Shown: positions 44,026 to 53,223, numbered from the stretch's first letter. The stretch is DNA of 64,000 nucleotides from Paenibacillus sp. FSL W8-0186 (GCF_037969765.1 NZ_CP150207.1:1970001-2034000); one strand, 5' to 3'. Notes: generated by a model not told the origin, from the letters alone. Numbers and translations are program-made.

Positions 44026-44700
44026 ATGATAAGAATATTGGTAGTGGACGACGATCCTTTTATTCGCGAATTGGTCAGACTTGCATTGCGGTCAGATCAT
44101 TACGGCATTCTGGAAGCGGCTAATGGTACAGAGGCGATCGCCATGATCCATGATGAAAGACTGGAGCTGGCGATCGTGGACATCATGATGCCTGGCCCGG
44201 ACGGACTCGAAGTGTGCCGCGAAATCAAACGGTATCTGGATATCCCCGTGCTCATGCTGACGGCCAAGGGGACGAACCTCGACAAGGTCACCGGCTTTCA
44301 GGCAGGTACGGATGACTATGTGGTGAAGCCGTTTGATCCGAAGGAGCTGAGCTATAGGGTAAAAGCTCTTTTGCGGAGATACCGGCTGGACCGGGGATAC
44401 TCTCTTCAGGTGGGTCAATTATACATGAATGCCGAGAGACAGGTTTCTGTTGGCCAGCAAGTCATATCCTTGCCTCCTAAAGAGTTTGAGCTGTTGTATC
44501 GGCTAGCCTCGCAGCCCAATCGGACTTTAACCCGAGAGCAAATTATTGAGCGTGTTTGGGGCGGTGATTTTGAAGGGGGCGAACGAACTGTAGACGTACA
44601 CGTGAAGCGGCTAAGAGAAAGGTTCTCCGGGCTGACGGACAGCTTTGAAATCGTAACCGTCAGGGGGCTTGGATACAGGCTGGAGGTTAAGTATGTTTAA
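44026..44700 (+). CDS. OmpR-family response regulator
   Basis: The 224-residue product has an N-terminal receiver (DDD at 8-10, D52 in VDIMMPG, KPFDPKEL) and a PhoB-type winged helix ending VRGLGYRLEVKYV. The ATG at 44026 has AGAGGAGAA upstream; an earlier ATG at 44002 lacks a site. Its end overlaps the start of the kinase gene by eight bases. Confidence 0.95.
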   Translation: MIRILVVDDDPFIRELVRLALRSDHYGILEAANGTEAIAMIHDERLELAIVDIMMPGPDGLEVCREIKRYLDIPVLMLTAKGTNLDKVTGFQAGTDDYVVKPFDPKELSYRVKALLRRYRLDRGYSLQVGQLYMNAERQVSVGQQVISLPPKEFELLYRLASQPNRTLTREQIIERVWGGDFEGGERTVDVHVKRLRERFSGLTDSFEIVTVRGLGYRLEVKYV

Positions 44701-46009
44701 GACGCTCTATGTACGCATCGTTGTCTATTATCTTGCTGCCGTACTCCTCGGTGTGGTAACCGCTTGGGCTGCGGCCATCTTCCTATTTCAGGATTCCACC
44801 GAACGCTACACAGAACAGGAGCTTGCTCTAAAAGGCCAGCAGCTTATTCAATTGTACAGTCAAACGCAGCCGGAGGATCGGCGGACATTCCTTGAAAGCG
44901 CGGCTCAGCTCTCATCCGTCAAAATGAAGGTAACTGCTCCGAACTCGCAGGAGATTCAATTTTATAACTGGGCTGCTGCCGACCATTTCTGCGACTGCGA
45001 TATATCAGTCGCACTGCCATGGCCATTAGACGGGGGGACGTACCAGATGGAGCTTGCACAGGCCGCTTCCAGTGAATCCTCGGGCTTCACGGAAATCGGA
45101 CTTATCTTATTAATTGTCCTGCTCGTGGGCGGGTTCGTTATTTTATTTTTTGCGAGGCGTTTGGTTACTCCTATTCAGACGGTAACGGCTGCGGCTAAGC
45201 AGCTGGCAACCGGTGATTTCGATGTGAGGCTGCCTGAGAATCAGCGCGATGAGATGGGGACGCTGTCCCAAGCTATAAATCACATGGCTGCGGAGCTCGG
45301 GCAGTTGGACCGGGAACGGCAGGAGTTTGTCGCTAACGTGTCCCATGAATTCCAGTCCCCGCTCACCTTAATGAAAGGCTTCTCCGCCATGCTTCTTGAA
45401 GGGTCGCTTCAAGACTCGGAGCGAACGCGAGCCCTCCAAATTATCATGCAGGAAAGTGAACGCTTATCGCGGCTAAGCGACAATTTACTCCGATTGGCTG
45501 CGCTGGACTCGGAAAGGTATGAAATTAATCCGGCATACTTCGACTTAGCTGAGCAGATCCGGAGAACAGTCCTCACCTTTGAACCGCTTTGGTCGGATAA
45601 ACAGCTGGAGGTGGAGATGAAAGGGGCTCGAACGATGGTTTATGCAGATGAGGAGCTTCTGAACCAGGTGTGGATCAATCTTATGTCAAATGCAATTAAG
45701 TTCGCTCCTGCCGATGGAAGGATTATTATTGAGCTGCTGGCGGACAAGGATCAGGCGGAAATTCGTTTTTATGATAATGGCCCTCCAGTGCCGCCTGAAG
45801 ATAGAGAGCAAATATTTAAACGATTTTTCAAAGCGGATCGGGCTAGAGACCGAAATATAGATGGCAATGGCTTAGGTTTGTCCATCGTCAAGAAAATCGT
45901 GGATTTCCATGAAGGAGCCATTTTTATAGTTTCAGAGAACGGGAGCGGCAAAGCGTTTGTCGTTCAAATTCCTGTCATGCCATGCTATGCAGCGGAGCGA
46001 ATGACATAG
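44693..46009 (+). CDS. Sensor histidine kinase
   Basis: The 438-residue product has membrane helix 1 (about 6-30), a loop of about 110 residues, membrane helix 2 (about 135-157) and HAMP. The phospho-acceptor motif is VANVSHEFQSPLTLMKGF, and the HATPase has NLMSNAIKF, YDNGPPVP and GNGLGLSIV. It partners the regulator upstream. The ATG overlaps that gene and follows GGAGG. Confidence 0.95.
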   Translation: MFKTLYVRIVVYYLAAVLLGVVTAWAAAIFLFQDSTERYTEQELALKGQQLIQLYSQTQPEDRRTFLESAAQLSSVKMKVTAPNSQEIQFYNWAAADHFCDCDISVALPWPLDGGTYQMELAQAASSESSGFTEIGLILLIVLLVGGFVILFFARRLVTPIQTVTAAAKQLATGDFDVRLPENQRDEMGTLSQAINHMAAELGQLDRERQEFVANVSHEFQSPLTLMKGFSAMLLEGSLQDSERTRALQIIMQESERLSRLSDNLLRLAALDSERYEINPAYFDLAEQIRRTVLTFEPLWSDKQLEVEMKGARTMVYADEELLNQVWINLMSNAIKFAPADGRIIIELLADKDQAEIRFYDNGPPVPPEDREQIFKRFFKADRARDRNIDGNGLGLSIVKKIVDFHEGAIFIVSENGSGKAFVVQIPVMPCYAAERMT

Positions 46010-46138
46010 ATGGCCCTGCTCGGTCTATCCGGTTTCTTGCTGTCCGCCGGAGCTGATCAGGATTCGTCAGACTAAGTAAGACTAAGTCATGTGAGCACGA
46101 ACGAGCACAGCTACACCACGAATAAGTATGCGGGAGTA

Positions 46139-46173
46139 CCTAACGCTCAAGCCAATCTGGCTTGAGCGTTAGG
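46139..46173. terminator. Perfect 15-bp hairpin between convergent operons
   Basis: CCTAACGCTCAAGCC (46139-46153) pairs exactly with GGCTTGAGCGTTAGG (46159-46173) around AATCT. No T-run follows, but position and stability suggest a bidirectional terminator between the kinase and SMR genes. Confidence 0.7.
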
Positions 46174-46199
46174 ATGGTGAGCCACTATGCGAAAGGCCG

Positions 46200-46514
46200 T
46201 TAGCTCACCAGCTTCAAACCGATAATGGTGAAGATAATGCCTAGAATACAAAAGACTCTTAACGCATTTCGCGGCTCCTTAAAAAACAATATTCCGATCA
46301 AAGTAGAGCCAAGCGTGCCAATTCCCGTCCAAACTGCATATGCCGTCGATAGAGGGATATCCTTCATCGCATAGGTTAAAAAAGTAAAGCTGATGATAAA
46401 TCCGGCGATTAATATCAAGTTATTTAGAAAATTGCTCCGTTCAGCGACTCTCTTCACGCCGATGACACCGATAATTTCAAATAGCCCTGCGATAATCAAG
46501 TAGCCCCATGCCAT
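46200..46514 (-). CDS. Small multidrug resistance (SMR) transporter subunit, 104 aa
   Basis: Four membrane helices, the membrane-embedded Glu in LIIAGLFEIIGVIGVKR and the AYAVWTGIGTLGSTLIG motif define the EmrE/QacC family. Its ATG immediately follows the stop of the other SMR gene. Paired subunits of this kind (EbrAB, YkkCD) form heterodimers that exchange protons for cationic drugs or guanidinium-like compounds. Confidence 0.93.
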   Translation of the reverse strand: MAWGYLIIAGLFEIIGVIGVKRVAERSNFLNNLILIAGFIISFTFLTYAMKDIPLSTAYAVWTGIGTLGSTLIGILFFKEPRNALRVFCILGIIFTIIGLKLVS

Positions 46515-46895
46515 TTATGCCCCCTCCTTTTTCATGCCGCCATCGGAAATTTTCAAACCAATGATGAATGCCGCCAATAGAAGAATCAATAGAATTTTGA
46601 CCCATCTAAAAGGTTCTTGAAAATAAAACATGTCAACGAGTATCGTCCCGATCGTACCAATTCCGGTGAAAATGGCATATCCTGTTCCGATCGGAATCAT
46701 CTTCGTAGCTCTTATTAATAACTCGAAGCTGAGAAGAAGGGCGATTAAGGTAAGAATCCCCAGCGAATTGTTCTTAAGAGCAGCAGCCCAGTAAATTTCT
46801 ATGAGTCCCGCAGCGATTAAAAATAGCCACGCCATCCGCCTTGTTAATGGCTTGCTTTGTTTGAGAATACTGCTTTTTTTATTTTGATTTGACAT
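46515..46895 (-). CDS. SMR transporter subunit, 126 aa
   Basis: The product has a 20-residue basic N-terminal extension, then four membrane helices with the conserved Glu (LFLIAAGLIEIYWAAALK) and YAIFTGIGTIGTILVD. The ATG at 46895 follows GAGGGGAGA. It is the first gene of the pair and is divergent from a TetR regulator with operator-like dyads between them. No guanidine riboswitch is visible in the short leader. Confidence 0.92.
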   Translation of the reverse strand: MSNQNKKSSILKQSKPLTRRMAWLFLIAAGLIEIYWAAALKNNSLGILTLIALLLSFELLIRATKMIPIGTGYAIFTGIGTIGTILVDMFYFQEPFRWVKILLILLLAAFIIGLKISDGGMKKEGA

Positions 46896-46917
46896 CACAG
46901 TTCTCCCCTCTCTTTTT

Positions 46918-46979
46918 AGTACAGTTGTGTTATTTAAAAAACATACTATCACAATTAGTTTATTTAATACAAGTGTATT
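46918..46979. promoter_or_regulatory. Two operator-like dyads between SMR genes and tetR
   Basis: AATACA-AG-TGTATT (46966-46979) is a perfect dyad, and AGTACA-GT-TGTGTT (46918-46931) is a variant. Both are followed by ATTTAA and lie 48 bp apart. They are the likely TetR binding sites controlling both divergent genes. Confidence 0.6.
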
Positions 46980-47020
46980 ATTTAATTGCTTATGTTCTCT
47001 TTTTTGGTTACACTGAATTT

Positions 47021-47608
47021 ATGCCAAAAATCGTAGATCATGAAGAACGACGGGAGCGCATTGCCAAGGCGATGTGGCAGGTTATTCTGGATAAAGGAAT
47101 GGAAGGGGCGACAGTGCGTAATATTGCACAGGAGGCGGGGCTCTCGCTTGGGGCATTACGCCATTATTTTCAAAACCAGGATGATCTGCTTGTCTATGCG
47201 ATGACGCTGGTCAAAGATAGAGTCACTGCGCGCATTGAGGCCATTATGAAGCGGGGTTTGCCGCCGAAGGAAATGGTCATGGCAATGCTTCTTGAAATCG
47301 TGCCGATTAATGAGGAAACACGCATTGAAATGGACGTCTGGTTTGTCTTTGTTGCCCATGTGAAGCATCGGAAGGATACGGTCGGACTAATTAATGATGG
47401 ACTATTTGAAGCGTTCCAAAAAATGGTCGGCTATTTGCATTCCACAGGGTGGTTGAAGGAAGGCTTGAGCCTGGAGTTTGAAATTGAACGGCTGTACGCT
47501 TTGATAGATGGGTTAGCCATGCATGCCCTACTTGATCCTGATCGGGTGGACCGAAGCCGTGTCATTGACGTGATTCGCTATCATCTCGATTCGATTTGCA
47601 GGGCCTGA
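47021..47608 (+). CDS. TetR-family transcriptional regulator
   Basis: The 195-residue product has a TetR helix-turn-helix (RRERIAKAMWQVILDKGMEGATVRNIAQEAGLSLGALRHYF, about residues 9-50, written here in parts) and an alpha-helical ligand domain. It probably represses the divergent SMR pair. There is no ribosome site before the ATG; TTACACT lies about seven bases upstream and could be a -10, so the message may be leaderless. Confidence 0.92.
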   Translation: MPKIVDHEERRERIAKAMWQVILDKGMEGATVRNIAQEAGLSLGALRHYFQNQDDLLVYAMTLVKDRVTARIEAIMKRGLPPKEMVMAMLLEIVPINEETRIEMDVWFVFVAHVKHRKDTVGLINDGLFEAFQKMVGYLHSTGWLKEGLSLEFEIERLYALIDGLAMHALLDPDRVDRSRVIDVIRYHLDSICRA

Positions 47609-47693
47609 GGAAGGTTTCGGGCGGGGACATCTTGGCGCAAGCGGCGCTGCCATGCTTTATTTTTCTGACAGGGAGTACAGGAGGAGATTCAAT

Positions 47694-48437
47694 TTGCTGT
47701 TAAATGAAAAAGTAATCGTAACAGGCGCGGCTTCGGGGATCGGAAAAGAAATTGTACAGCATTGCCTGCGTGAAGGGGCTTCAATTATTGCCTGTGACAT
47801 CAACGAGCATTCGCTCCATGAACTGGAGTCTTCCATGGATGCACCGGTAACTCTCACAACTTACCATCTGGATGTCAGCAATTACAGCCAGGTTGCTGCT
47901 TTTTTTGCGTATGTTGCAGAGAAGCATTGCGATGTCAACGGCTTAGTCAATAATGCGGGCATTTATTTGGCCAAAAGCATTATGGATTACCAGGAGGATG
48001 AGATCAGCACGGTGATGGACGTGAATATTAAGGGGGCGGTTTATTTCTCTCAGATGTTCGCAAAGCTGCTGATTGGAAATGAATCCAACAGGCGGAAGGG
48101 AACGATTGTGAATATTTCTTCCGTATCGGGGATCGAAGGAAGCTCAGATGCCGTCTATGGGCTATCTAAAGCGGCTTTGCTCGGATTAACGAAAAGCTGT
48201 GCAATGAATTTTTCGCCATACATACGCGTTAATGCCGTTGCACCGACGATGGTTAACACGTCCATGATGGATGTCATCCCCGATTGGAGAAAGCAGGAAT
48301 ACCTCAGCCACCAATTAATCGATTCCCCCGTACTTCCTAAAGATGTAGCTGAAACGGTAACATTCCTATTATCGGAAAAATCCAGACATTATACAGGAGC
48401 TACCTTTGATTTAAATAATGGCTGCTATTTGAGGTGA
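47694..48437 (+). CDS. Short-chain dehydrogenase/reductase
   Basis: The 247-residue product has the classical Rossmann signature VTGAASGIG, NNAG, the catalytic Ser in NISSVSG and YGLSK (Tyr-x-x-x-Lys), and ends TGATFDLNNGCYLR. It oxidises or reduces an alcohol or carbonyl with NAD(P); the substrate is unknown. The start is TTG seven bases after GGAGGAG, which fits the family better than an upstream ATG. A fragment of a second copy is at 42356-42426. Confidence 0.93.
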   Translation: MLLNEKVIVTGAASGIGKEIVQHCLREGASIIACDINEHSLHELESSMDAPVTLTTYHLDVSNYSQVAAFFAYVAEKHCDVNGLVNNAGIYLAKSIMDYQEDEISTVMDVNIKGAVYFSQMFAKLLIGNESNRRKGTIVNISSVSGIEGSSDAVYGLSKAALLGLTKSCAMNFSPYIRVNAVAPTMVNTSMMDVIPDWRKQEYLSHQLIDSPVLPKDVAETVTFLLSEKSRHYTGATFDLNNGCYLR

Positions 48438-48451
48438 CGGGAAATTTTGAT

Positions 48452-48795
48452 CGGAATACAATCCAGGTCAGGATGATTGGTATGCCGTGGATATGGTGCA
48501 GGCGCTGGATGGCTGGCAGGAATGCGTTCCAGTTAAAGAATACAGCCGTAAGGAACAATGTTTTCTCGGATACCGAGCGGAGGATGAACTTCCGGTGAAA
48601 CAGCGTCCATGTATGATGCCTGCATGCCGGCGTTTTGCCAATGTATACAGTTATGTTCGCATCCTATGGTCCATGGAAGAGAAGCGGCCAAACGAGTCCG
48701 ACTGGCCCATCCAATTACGGGCAAACTTAACCAATCATCTGCAGGAACGTTTGTTAGGTTTTGGGCGGGGTCTGCAGCGAGTAGAGAAGAGGTGA
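48452..48795 (+). other. Unassigned coding-like stretch, possible gene remnant
   Basis: The frame reads SEYNPGQDDWYAVDMVQALDGWQECVPVKEY in part and continues to a stop at 48795. The Trp/Asp-rich composition looks like real protein, but there is no ribosome site at the available GTG (48487) and no family I recognise. The stop is five bases before the phosphotransferase start. It may be the tail of a lost gene. Confidence 0.3.
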
Positions 48796-48800
48796 ACTTG

Positions 48801-49697
48801 ATGTACAGAGAGATACCGGATGCAAGAACATGGACGAGAATAAAGCAGATTCACGCAGGATGGTCGGATGATAAGAAGTATTATATTCAGACGAACGACG
48901 GCAGGGAATTGCTGCTAAGATTGGCGGACATATCTAAGTATGAACGGAAAAAATGGGAATATGAATCGGTTCGTCGGCTAATACATATGGATATCTCTAT
49001 GTCCCGACCGGTGGATTTTGGCATTTGCAATGAAGGCAGGTCAGTCTATATCCTGTTTACTTGGGTTGAAGGTGAGGATGCAAGAGAAGCTATTCGTAGG
49101 CTTGGTCCCTTAGAACAATATCGGCTTGGCTTGAAGTCGGGAGAAATATTAAGATCTCTGCATGAAATTCCGGCGCAGATTCAGTCTTTATCTTGGGCTG
49201 AGCGCTATAATCTGAAAATCGATAAATATATCGCCAATTATAGGACGTGCGGGATTCATTTTAAGGGAGCGGAACAAATTCTAAACTATATTGAAGCGCA
49301 TCGTTATTTATTGGAGAGCAGGCCGGTGACCTTTCAGCATGGCGATTATCATCTCGGAAATATGGTCGTTTCAGGCTCCGGGGAGCTGGGTATCATTGAT
49401 TTTAATCGCTTAGATGATGGAGATCCCTGGGAGGAGTTCAATCGCATTACTTGGTGCGCCAAGGAAAGTGCGGAATTCGCTTCGGGCCGGATTCACGGGT
49501 ATTTTCAAGATGAGGTGCCTGAATCGTTTTTTAAATTAATGGCGTTATATATAGCTTGCAATCAGATAGCATCTGTTCCCTGGGCGATCCCCTATGGTGA
49601 AGCAGAAGTGAAATACATGCTGGAACAGGCGGAGCAGGTGCTAGAATGGTATCATAGCTTCGAAACTTCGGTCCCAAGCTGGTATTTGCCGAGTTAG
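48801..49697 (+). CDS. Aminoglycoside-phosphotransferase-family kinase
   Basis: The 298-residue product has the APH/choline-kinase fold: catalytic loop FQHGDYHLGNMV with Asp and Asn, then the metal-binding IIDFNRLDDGDPWEEF. The N-lobe includes ELLLRLADISKYERKKWEYE. Substrates in this family range from aminoglycosides to small metabolites, so resistance should not be assumed. AAGAGGTGA lies at the right distance before the ATG. Confidence 0.9.
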   Translation: MYREIPDARTWTRIKQIHAGWSDDKKYYIQTNDGRELLLRLADISKYERKKWEYESVRRLIHMDISMSRPVDFGICNEGRSVYILFTWVEGEDAREAIRRLGPLEQYRLGLKSGEILRSLHEIPAQIQSLSWAERYNLKIDKYIANYRTCGIHFKGAEQILNYIEAHRYLLESRPVTFQHGDYHLGNMVVSGSGELGIIDFNRLDDGDPWEEFNRITWCAKESAEFASGRIHGYFQDEVPESFFKLMALYIACNQIASVPWAIPYGEAEVKYMLEQAEQVLEWYHSFETSVPSWYLPS

Positions 49698-49802
49698 GAC
49701 ATTGAAAAAGTGCCCGTTCAATAGTACAGTTAACAGAAGCGCATTTTGTGGTGATTTATTAGATAGAGATAGCATGGTACGAGTGAGGAGGAAATGTACG
49801 TA

Positions 49803-50276
49803 ATGGTTAAAGTGTTATTTGTATGTCTGGGCAATATTTGCAGATCTCCGATGGCAGAAGCGGTATTTCGCAGCCAGGTGAATGAGGCCGGGTTAGCGGA
49901 TCGGATCGAAGTTGATTCTGCAGGTACTGGAGATTGGCACATCGGCAAGCCGCCGCATGAAGGGACCCGCCAAATTTTAAAGCAATATGGCATCGATGAT
50001 GCCGGGATGTTCGCCAGACAGGTCAGCAAAAATGACTTCCAAGATTTCCAATACATCATTGCTATGGACGACATGAACGTTAAGGATTTGGCGCAGTGGT
50101 TTCCGGAAGACCGCAAGGTGGAAGTCAAGAAGATGCTTGATTTTGTGCCGAAGCATGCTGGAGGAAATGTTCCCGATCCTTACTATACAGGCAATTTCCA
50201 AGAGGTATACGAGATGATAGACGAAGGCTGCCAGCGTCTGCTGCAGGTTATTCGGGAAGAGCAGGGATTGAATTAA
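49803..50276 (+). CDS. Low-molecular-weight protein-tyrosine phosphatase
   Basis: The 157-residue product begins MVKVLFVCLGNICRSPMAE, with the C-x5-R active-site loop (C8, R14). It has the late VPDPYYTG segment whose Asp acts as general acid. It dephosphorylates protein tyrosine (or arginine in some Bacilli). GAGGAGG lies 11 bases before this ATG and two bases before another at 49794; the family start favours 49803. Confidence 0.93.
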   Translation: MVKVLFVCLGNICRSPMAEAVFRSQVNEAGLADRIEVDSAGTGDWHIGKPPHEGTRQILKQYGIDDAGMFARQVSKNDFQDFQYIIAMDDMNVKDLAQWFPEDRKVEVKKMLDFVPKHAGGNVPDPYYTGNFQEVYEMIDEGCQRLLQVIREEQGLN

Positions 50277-50291
50277 TATCCGCTATAACAT

Positions 50292-50334
50292 AAAACGGCA
50301 TGTCTTTCTGTCAGGAAGGATATGCCGTTTTATT
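50292..50334 (+). terminator. Terminator of the phosphatase gene
   Basis: AAAACGGCAT pairs with ATGCCGTTTT around a longer imperfect middle, ending in a short T tract. Confidence 0.8.
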
Positions 50335-50658
50335 GCTGCTGCTGATTGGGGTTCGTCTTATGCAGGGGAGGGGAAATATACAGTTCATCTTAAAGGTTTA
50401 AGGCATTCATAAATTAGGTCAAAACACACCAAAGTTACTGTCATTCCGCAAGGGCGGTTGAACACTTAAGTACTTAACTTTCGCAGCATGCAATCTGTAA
50501 GCAAGCCCTAATGTAACTGGGTAGAGTTGAGATATGCAGATGGAGCTGACGATGTAAGCGTGTCGTGGGCTGAATACCTGACTTTTGTTGTGAGGATTTC
50601 GTTCATCTGACTGAGCAGTTACTGTTTAGCACGGGTGTAGCGGGGAACGGTCCGTTGC

Positions 50659-51386
50659 TGCGATTGTGTATGAAAAATCATGCAGAAGCCCACGTGCATC
50701 AGCTCGATGCTGCGATTGTGTATGAAAAATCATCCAGCAGCCCACGTGCATCAGCTCGATGCTGCGATTGTGTATGAAAAATCATGCAGAAGCCCTCGTG
50801 CATCAGCTTGATGCAGCGATTGTGTATGAAAAATCATCCAGAGGCCCACGTGCACCAGCTTGATGCTGCGATTGTGTATGATAAATCATCCAGGGGCCCA
50901 CGTGCACCAGCCCGATGCTGCGATTGTGTATGATAAATCATCCAGAGGCCCACGTGCATCAGCTTGATGCTGCGATTGTGTATGATAAATCATCCAGCAG
51001 CCCACGTGCATCAGCCCGATGCTGCGATTGTGTATGAAAAATCATGCAGAAGCCCACGTGCATCAGCTTGATGCAGCGATTGTGTATGAAAAATCATCCA
51101 GCAGCCCACGTGCATCAGCTTGATGCAGCGATTGTGTATGAAAAATCATGCAGAAGCCCTCGTGCATCAGCTTGATGCAGCGATTGTGTATGAAAAATCA
51201 TCCAGAGGCCCACGTGCATCAGCTTGATGCTGCAATTGTGTATGATAAATCATCCAGGGGCCCACGTGCACCAGCCCGATGCTGCGATTGTGTATGATAA
51301 ATCATACAGAAGCCCACGTGCATCAGCCCGATTCAGCGATTGTGTATGATAAATCATCCAGAGGCCCTCGTGCATCAGCCCAATCC
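50659..51386. repeat. Fourteen tandem copies of a 52-bp repeat
   Basis: Units start at 50659 and then every 52 bp to 51335, with no spacing change. The invariant core is ATTGTGTATGA-AAATCAT-CAG, followed by CCC, CGTG, CA(T/C)CAGC and GAT or AAT. About eight positions vary. Units 8-12 repeat the variant order of units 1-5. The period is not a multiple of three and no frame is open, so it is non-coding. The flanks 50335-50658 and 51387-51545 show no gene. Confidence 0.95.
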
Positions 51387-51545
51387 AAGCTTGAACTGAA
51401 CTGTTGCCCGTTGGTCTACATGCGTCCGTATTAACGAGGATAGTTCCTTGTCTAAATCACATCTCATCAAGCTGTTCACCTTCCCCCCTTGAAACTAACG
51501 GCACACCTAGGTTCAAGGTATATTTTATCTGCGAAATTAAAAATA

Positions 51546-51583
51546 AAATGACCCCGGATCGAATATCATCCAGAGGTCATTTG
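51546..51583. terminator. Hairpin downstream of the SGNH hydrolase gene
   Basis: AAATGACCCCGGAT pairs with ATCCAGAGGTCATTT with small mismatches. It lies about 50 bases past the minus-strand hydrolase stop. Confidence 0.6.
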
Positions 51584-51630
51584 TTGTTACCGCATAAAAA
51601 TTAGTCTCAGCTAAACCCAATATAGCTATC

Positions 51631-52287
51631 CTAACCCCGGTTCCACTCAAACCCGACTTCCTTCAAAAATGCCCGGGCCAGTACCATATGCCCTGCATAG
51701 GAAGGATGGACGCGATCCCAGGCTAGCGTTGCCGGGTACAGCTCCTCAAGCACTACATTAAACGCCGCTTGGGTATCGATGAATACCGCACCAGTATCAG
51801 CAGCGACCTTCTTTACGATCGCCCCGTATTCATCCATCGTCTTGCGCATTTTATCCTCGGGATTGGGCTCCAAATAAAAAGGCGTCATCAGTACAAGCCC
51901 TTGCAGATGCGGTTTTGTCTTGGCTACGAGATTGCGCAGCGTTTTTTCATATTCTTCGGCATAGACATGATACTCGGTAATTAGCGGCGTATCATATTGG
52001 CGCCATACATCGTTAATGCCAATCATGATAGACAACCAGTCCGGCTTCTGGTCGAGGACATCCTCCTGCCATCTCTCCTGCAGGTCACGCACGGTGTTGC
52101 CACTGTTCCCTTTATTCACTACACGTATTCCCAGCTCCGGATAGACCGACTGCAGCAGGGCGTCAACCAGAGCAACATATCCTTTGCCTAAAGCGAAAAA
52201 CAATCCTTCTCCATTTGGCCGTTGACGCTCGCAATCCGTAATCGAATCTCCAATGAACAGCAGTTTTTGTCCTTTTTCCAACAGCAT
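51631..52287 (-). CDS. SGNH/GDSL hydrolase
   Basis: The 218-residue product has the four SGNH blocks: FIGDSITD (nucleophile Ser), GNSGN (Gly), GINDVW (Asn) and DRVHPSYAGH (Asp-x-x-His). It lacks a signal peptide. Family members de-acetylate sugars or cleave small esters. The gene is single, with no close neighbours on its strand. Confidence 0.93.
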   Translation of the reverse strand: MLLEKGQKLLFIGDSITDCERQRPNGEGLFFALGKGYVALVDALLQSVYPELGIRVVNKGNSGNTVRDLQERWQEDVLDQKPDWLSIMIGINDVWRQYDTPLITEYHVYAEEYEKTLRNLVAKTKPHLQGLVLMTPFYLEPNPEDKMRKTMDEYGAIVKKVAADTGAVFIDTQAAFNVVLEELYPATLAWDRVHPSYAGHMVLARAFLKEVGFEWNRG

Positions 52288-52447
52288 TCCTGTTTCAATC
52301 TCCCTTCGGGTTGTGACTGATAATCAAATAATGAAAACGCTACTAACATCACATTTCTACCTGGACTTCTTTATTTCCTGCTTATCCTTTATGTTATCAT
52401 TTAGATTAGGCAGCATGACTTCATAATTAGAAAGGTCGAGGATAATA

Positions 52448-53125
52448 ATGAATTCGCCAACTAATGTGGTGGCCAAATTAAATCTGAACAAATACGAATC
52501 GAAGCTGATTCTAAATCAGCCAGAAGATATAGCGTACTTTAATGAGCTGCAATACGACTCCGAAATGACGAAGGAGAAGTATGATCTTATTTTTGTATTC
52601 ATATTTAATATGGATCAGTTTAAGGAGTATTTGGATCTCGTTATTCGTAAGCAGGCCATTCATGAGAATGGATATTTATTTTTTGCCTATCCGAAGAAAA
52701 ACAACCGCAAATACAAGGAGTATATCGACCGGGACAGCTTTTTTGAACAAAACGCAGTGAATGAGGAAGGATATGTATCCGGCAGTACGTTGAAGTTTTC
52801 ACGGATGGTCAGCATGGATGATGTCTTTACTGTTATAGGCTTGAAATCGCAAGCTTCAAGGAAGAGTAAACCGACTAACGCAAAGAGCAGCCAGCGGGTT
52901 GACGATTACGTGGATTATATCTCCAGCATTCGCGAGTATTTGAGCAGCGATAAGGAGCTGCTGGAACTATATGATCATTTAACGGCTGGTTATCAGAAAG
53001 ACTGGGCACGTTATGTATACAGCGCAAAAAAAAGCGAGACCCAGGAGAAACGTTTGCAGCAGATGAAGGATATTTTGGCTCAGGGCTATAAGTCGCTGGA
53101 TCTATATAGAAGAAGAGAGCAGTAA
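52448..53125 (+). CDS. YdeI/OmdA-type protein with an extra N-terminal domain
   Basis: The 225-residue product has an N-terminal region of about 120 residues (VAKLNLNKYESKLILNQPED; GYLFFAYPKKNNRKY). The C-terminal helical part YQKDWARYVYSAKKSETQEKRLQQM is the motif of YdeI/OmpD-associated proteins. Function is unknown; some relatives are linked to bacteriocin tolerance. GGTCGAGGA precedes the ATG. Confidence 0.75.
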   Translation: MNSPTNVVAKLNLNKYESKLILNQPEDIAYFNELQYDSEMTKEKYDLIFVFIFNMDQFKEYLDLVIRKQAIHENGYLFFAYPKKNNRKYKEYIDRDSFFEQNAVNEEGYVSGSTLKFSRMVSMDDVFTVIGLKSQASRKSKPTNAKSSQRVDDYVDYISSIREYLSSDKELLELYDHLTAGYQKDWARYVYSAKKSETQEKRLQQMKDILAQGYKSLDLYRRREQ

Positions 53126-53149
53126 GAAATTTAATTTTAATAAAAAGAT

Positions 53150-53189
53150 TTGACAATCGGCAAGAAATCATTTATCTTTAATTCAAGAT
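53150..53189 (+). promoter_or_regulatory. Promoter and MhqR-like operator of the marR gene
   Basis: TTGACA (53150-53155), a 17-bp spacer and TATCTT (53173-53178) form a good sigma-A promoter. The dyad ATCTTTAATTCAAGAT (53174-53189) covers the -10, so the regulator is probably autorepressed. It closely resembles the operator at 53705. Confidence 0.8.
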
Positions 53190-53223
53190 ATTTGAACACA
53201 AGATAAATGAGGGGGTGACCGAT

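Noticed and set aside
46896..47020. Guanidine riboswitch before the paired SMR genes
   Set aside because: The leader is too short and lacks the conserved motifs; operator dyads and a TetR gene explain control better.
48801..49697. Aminoglycoside resistance gene
   Set aside because: The fold is right but the family is broad; nothing in the sequence or context points to antibiotic substrates.
50659..51386. CRISPR array
   Set aside because: The whole 52-bp unit repeats; there are no unique spacers, and no cas genes are in the window.
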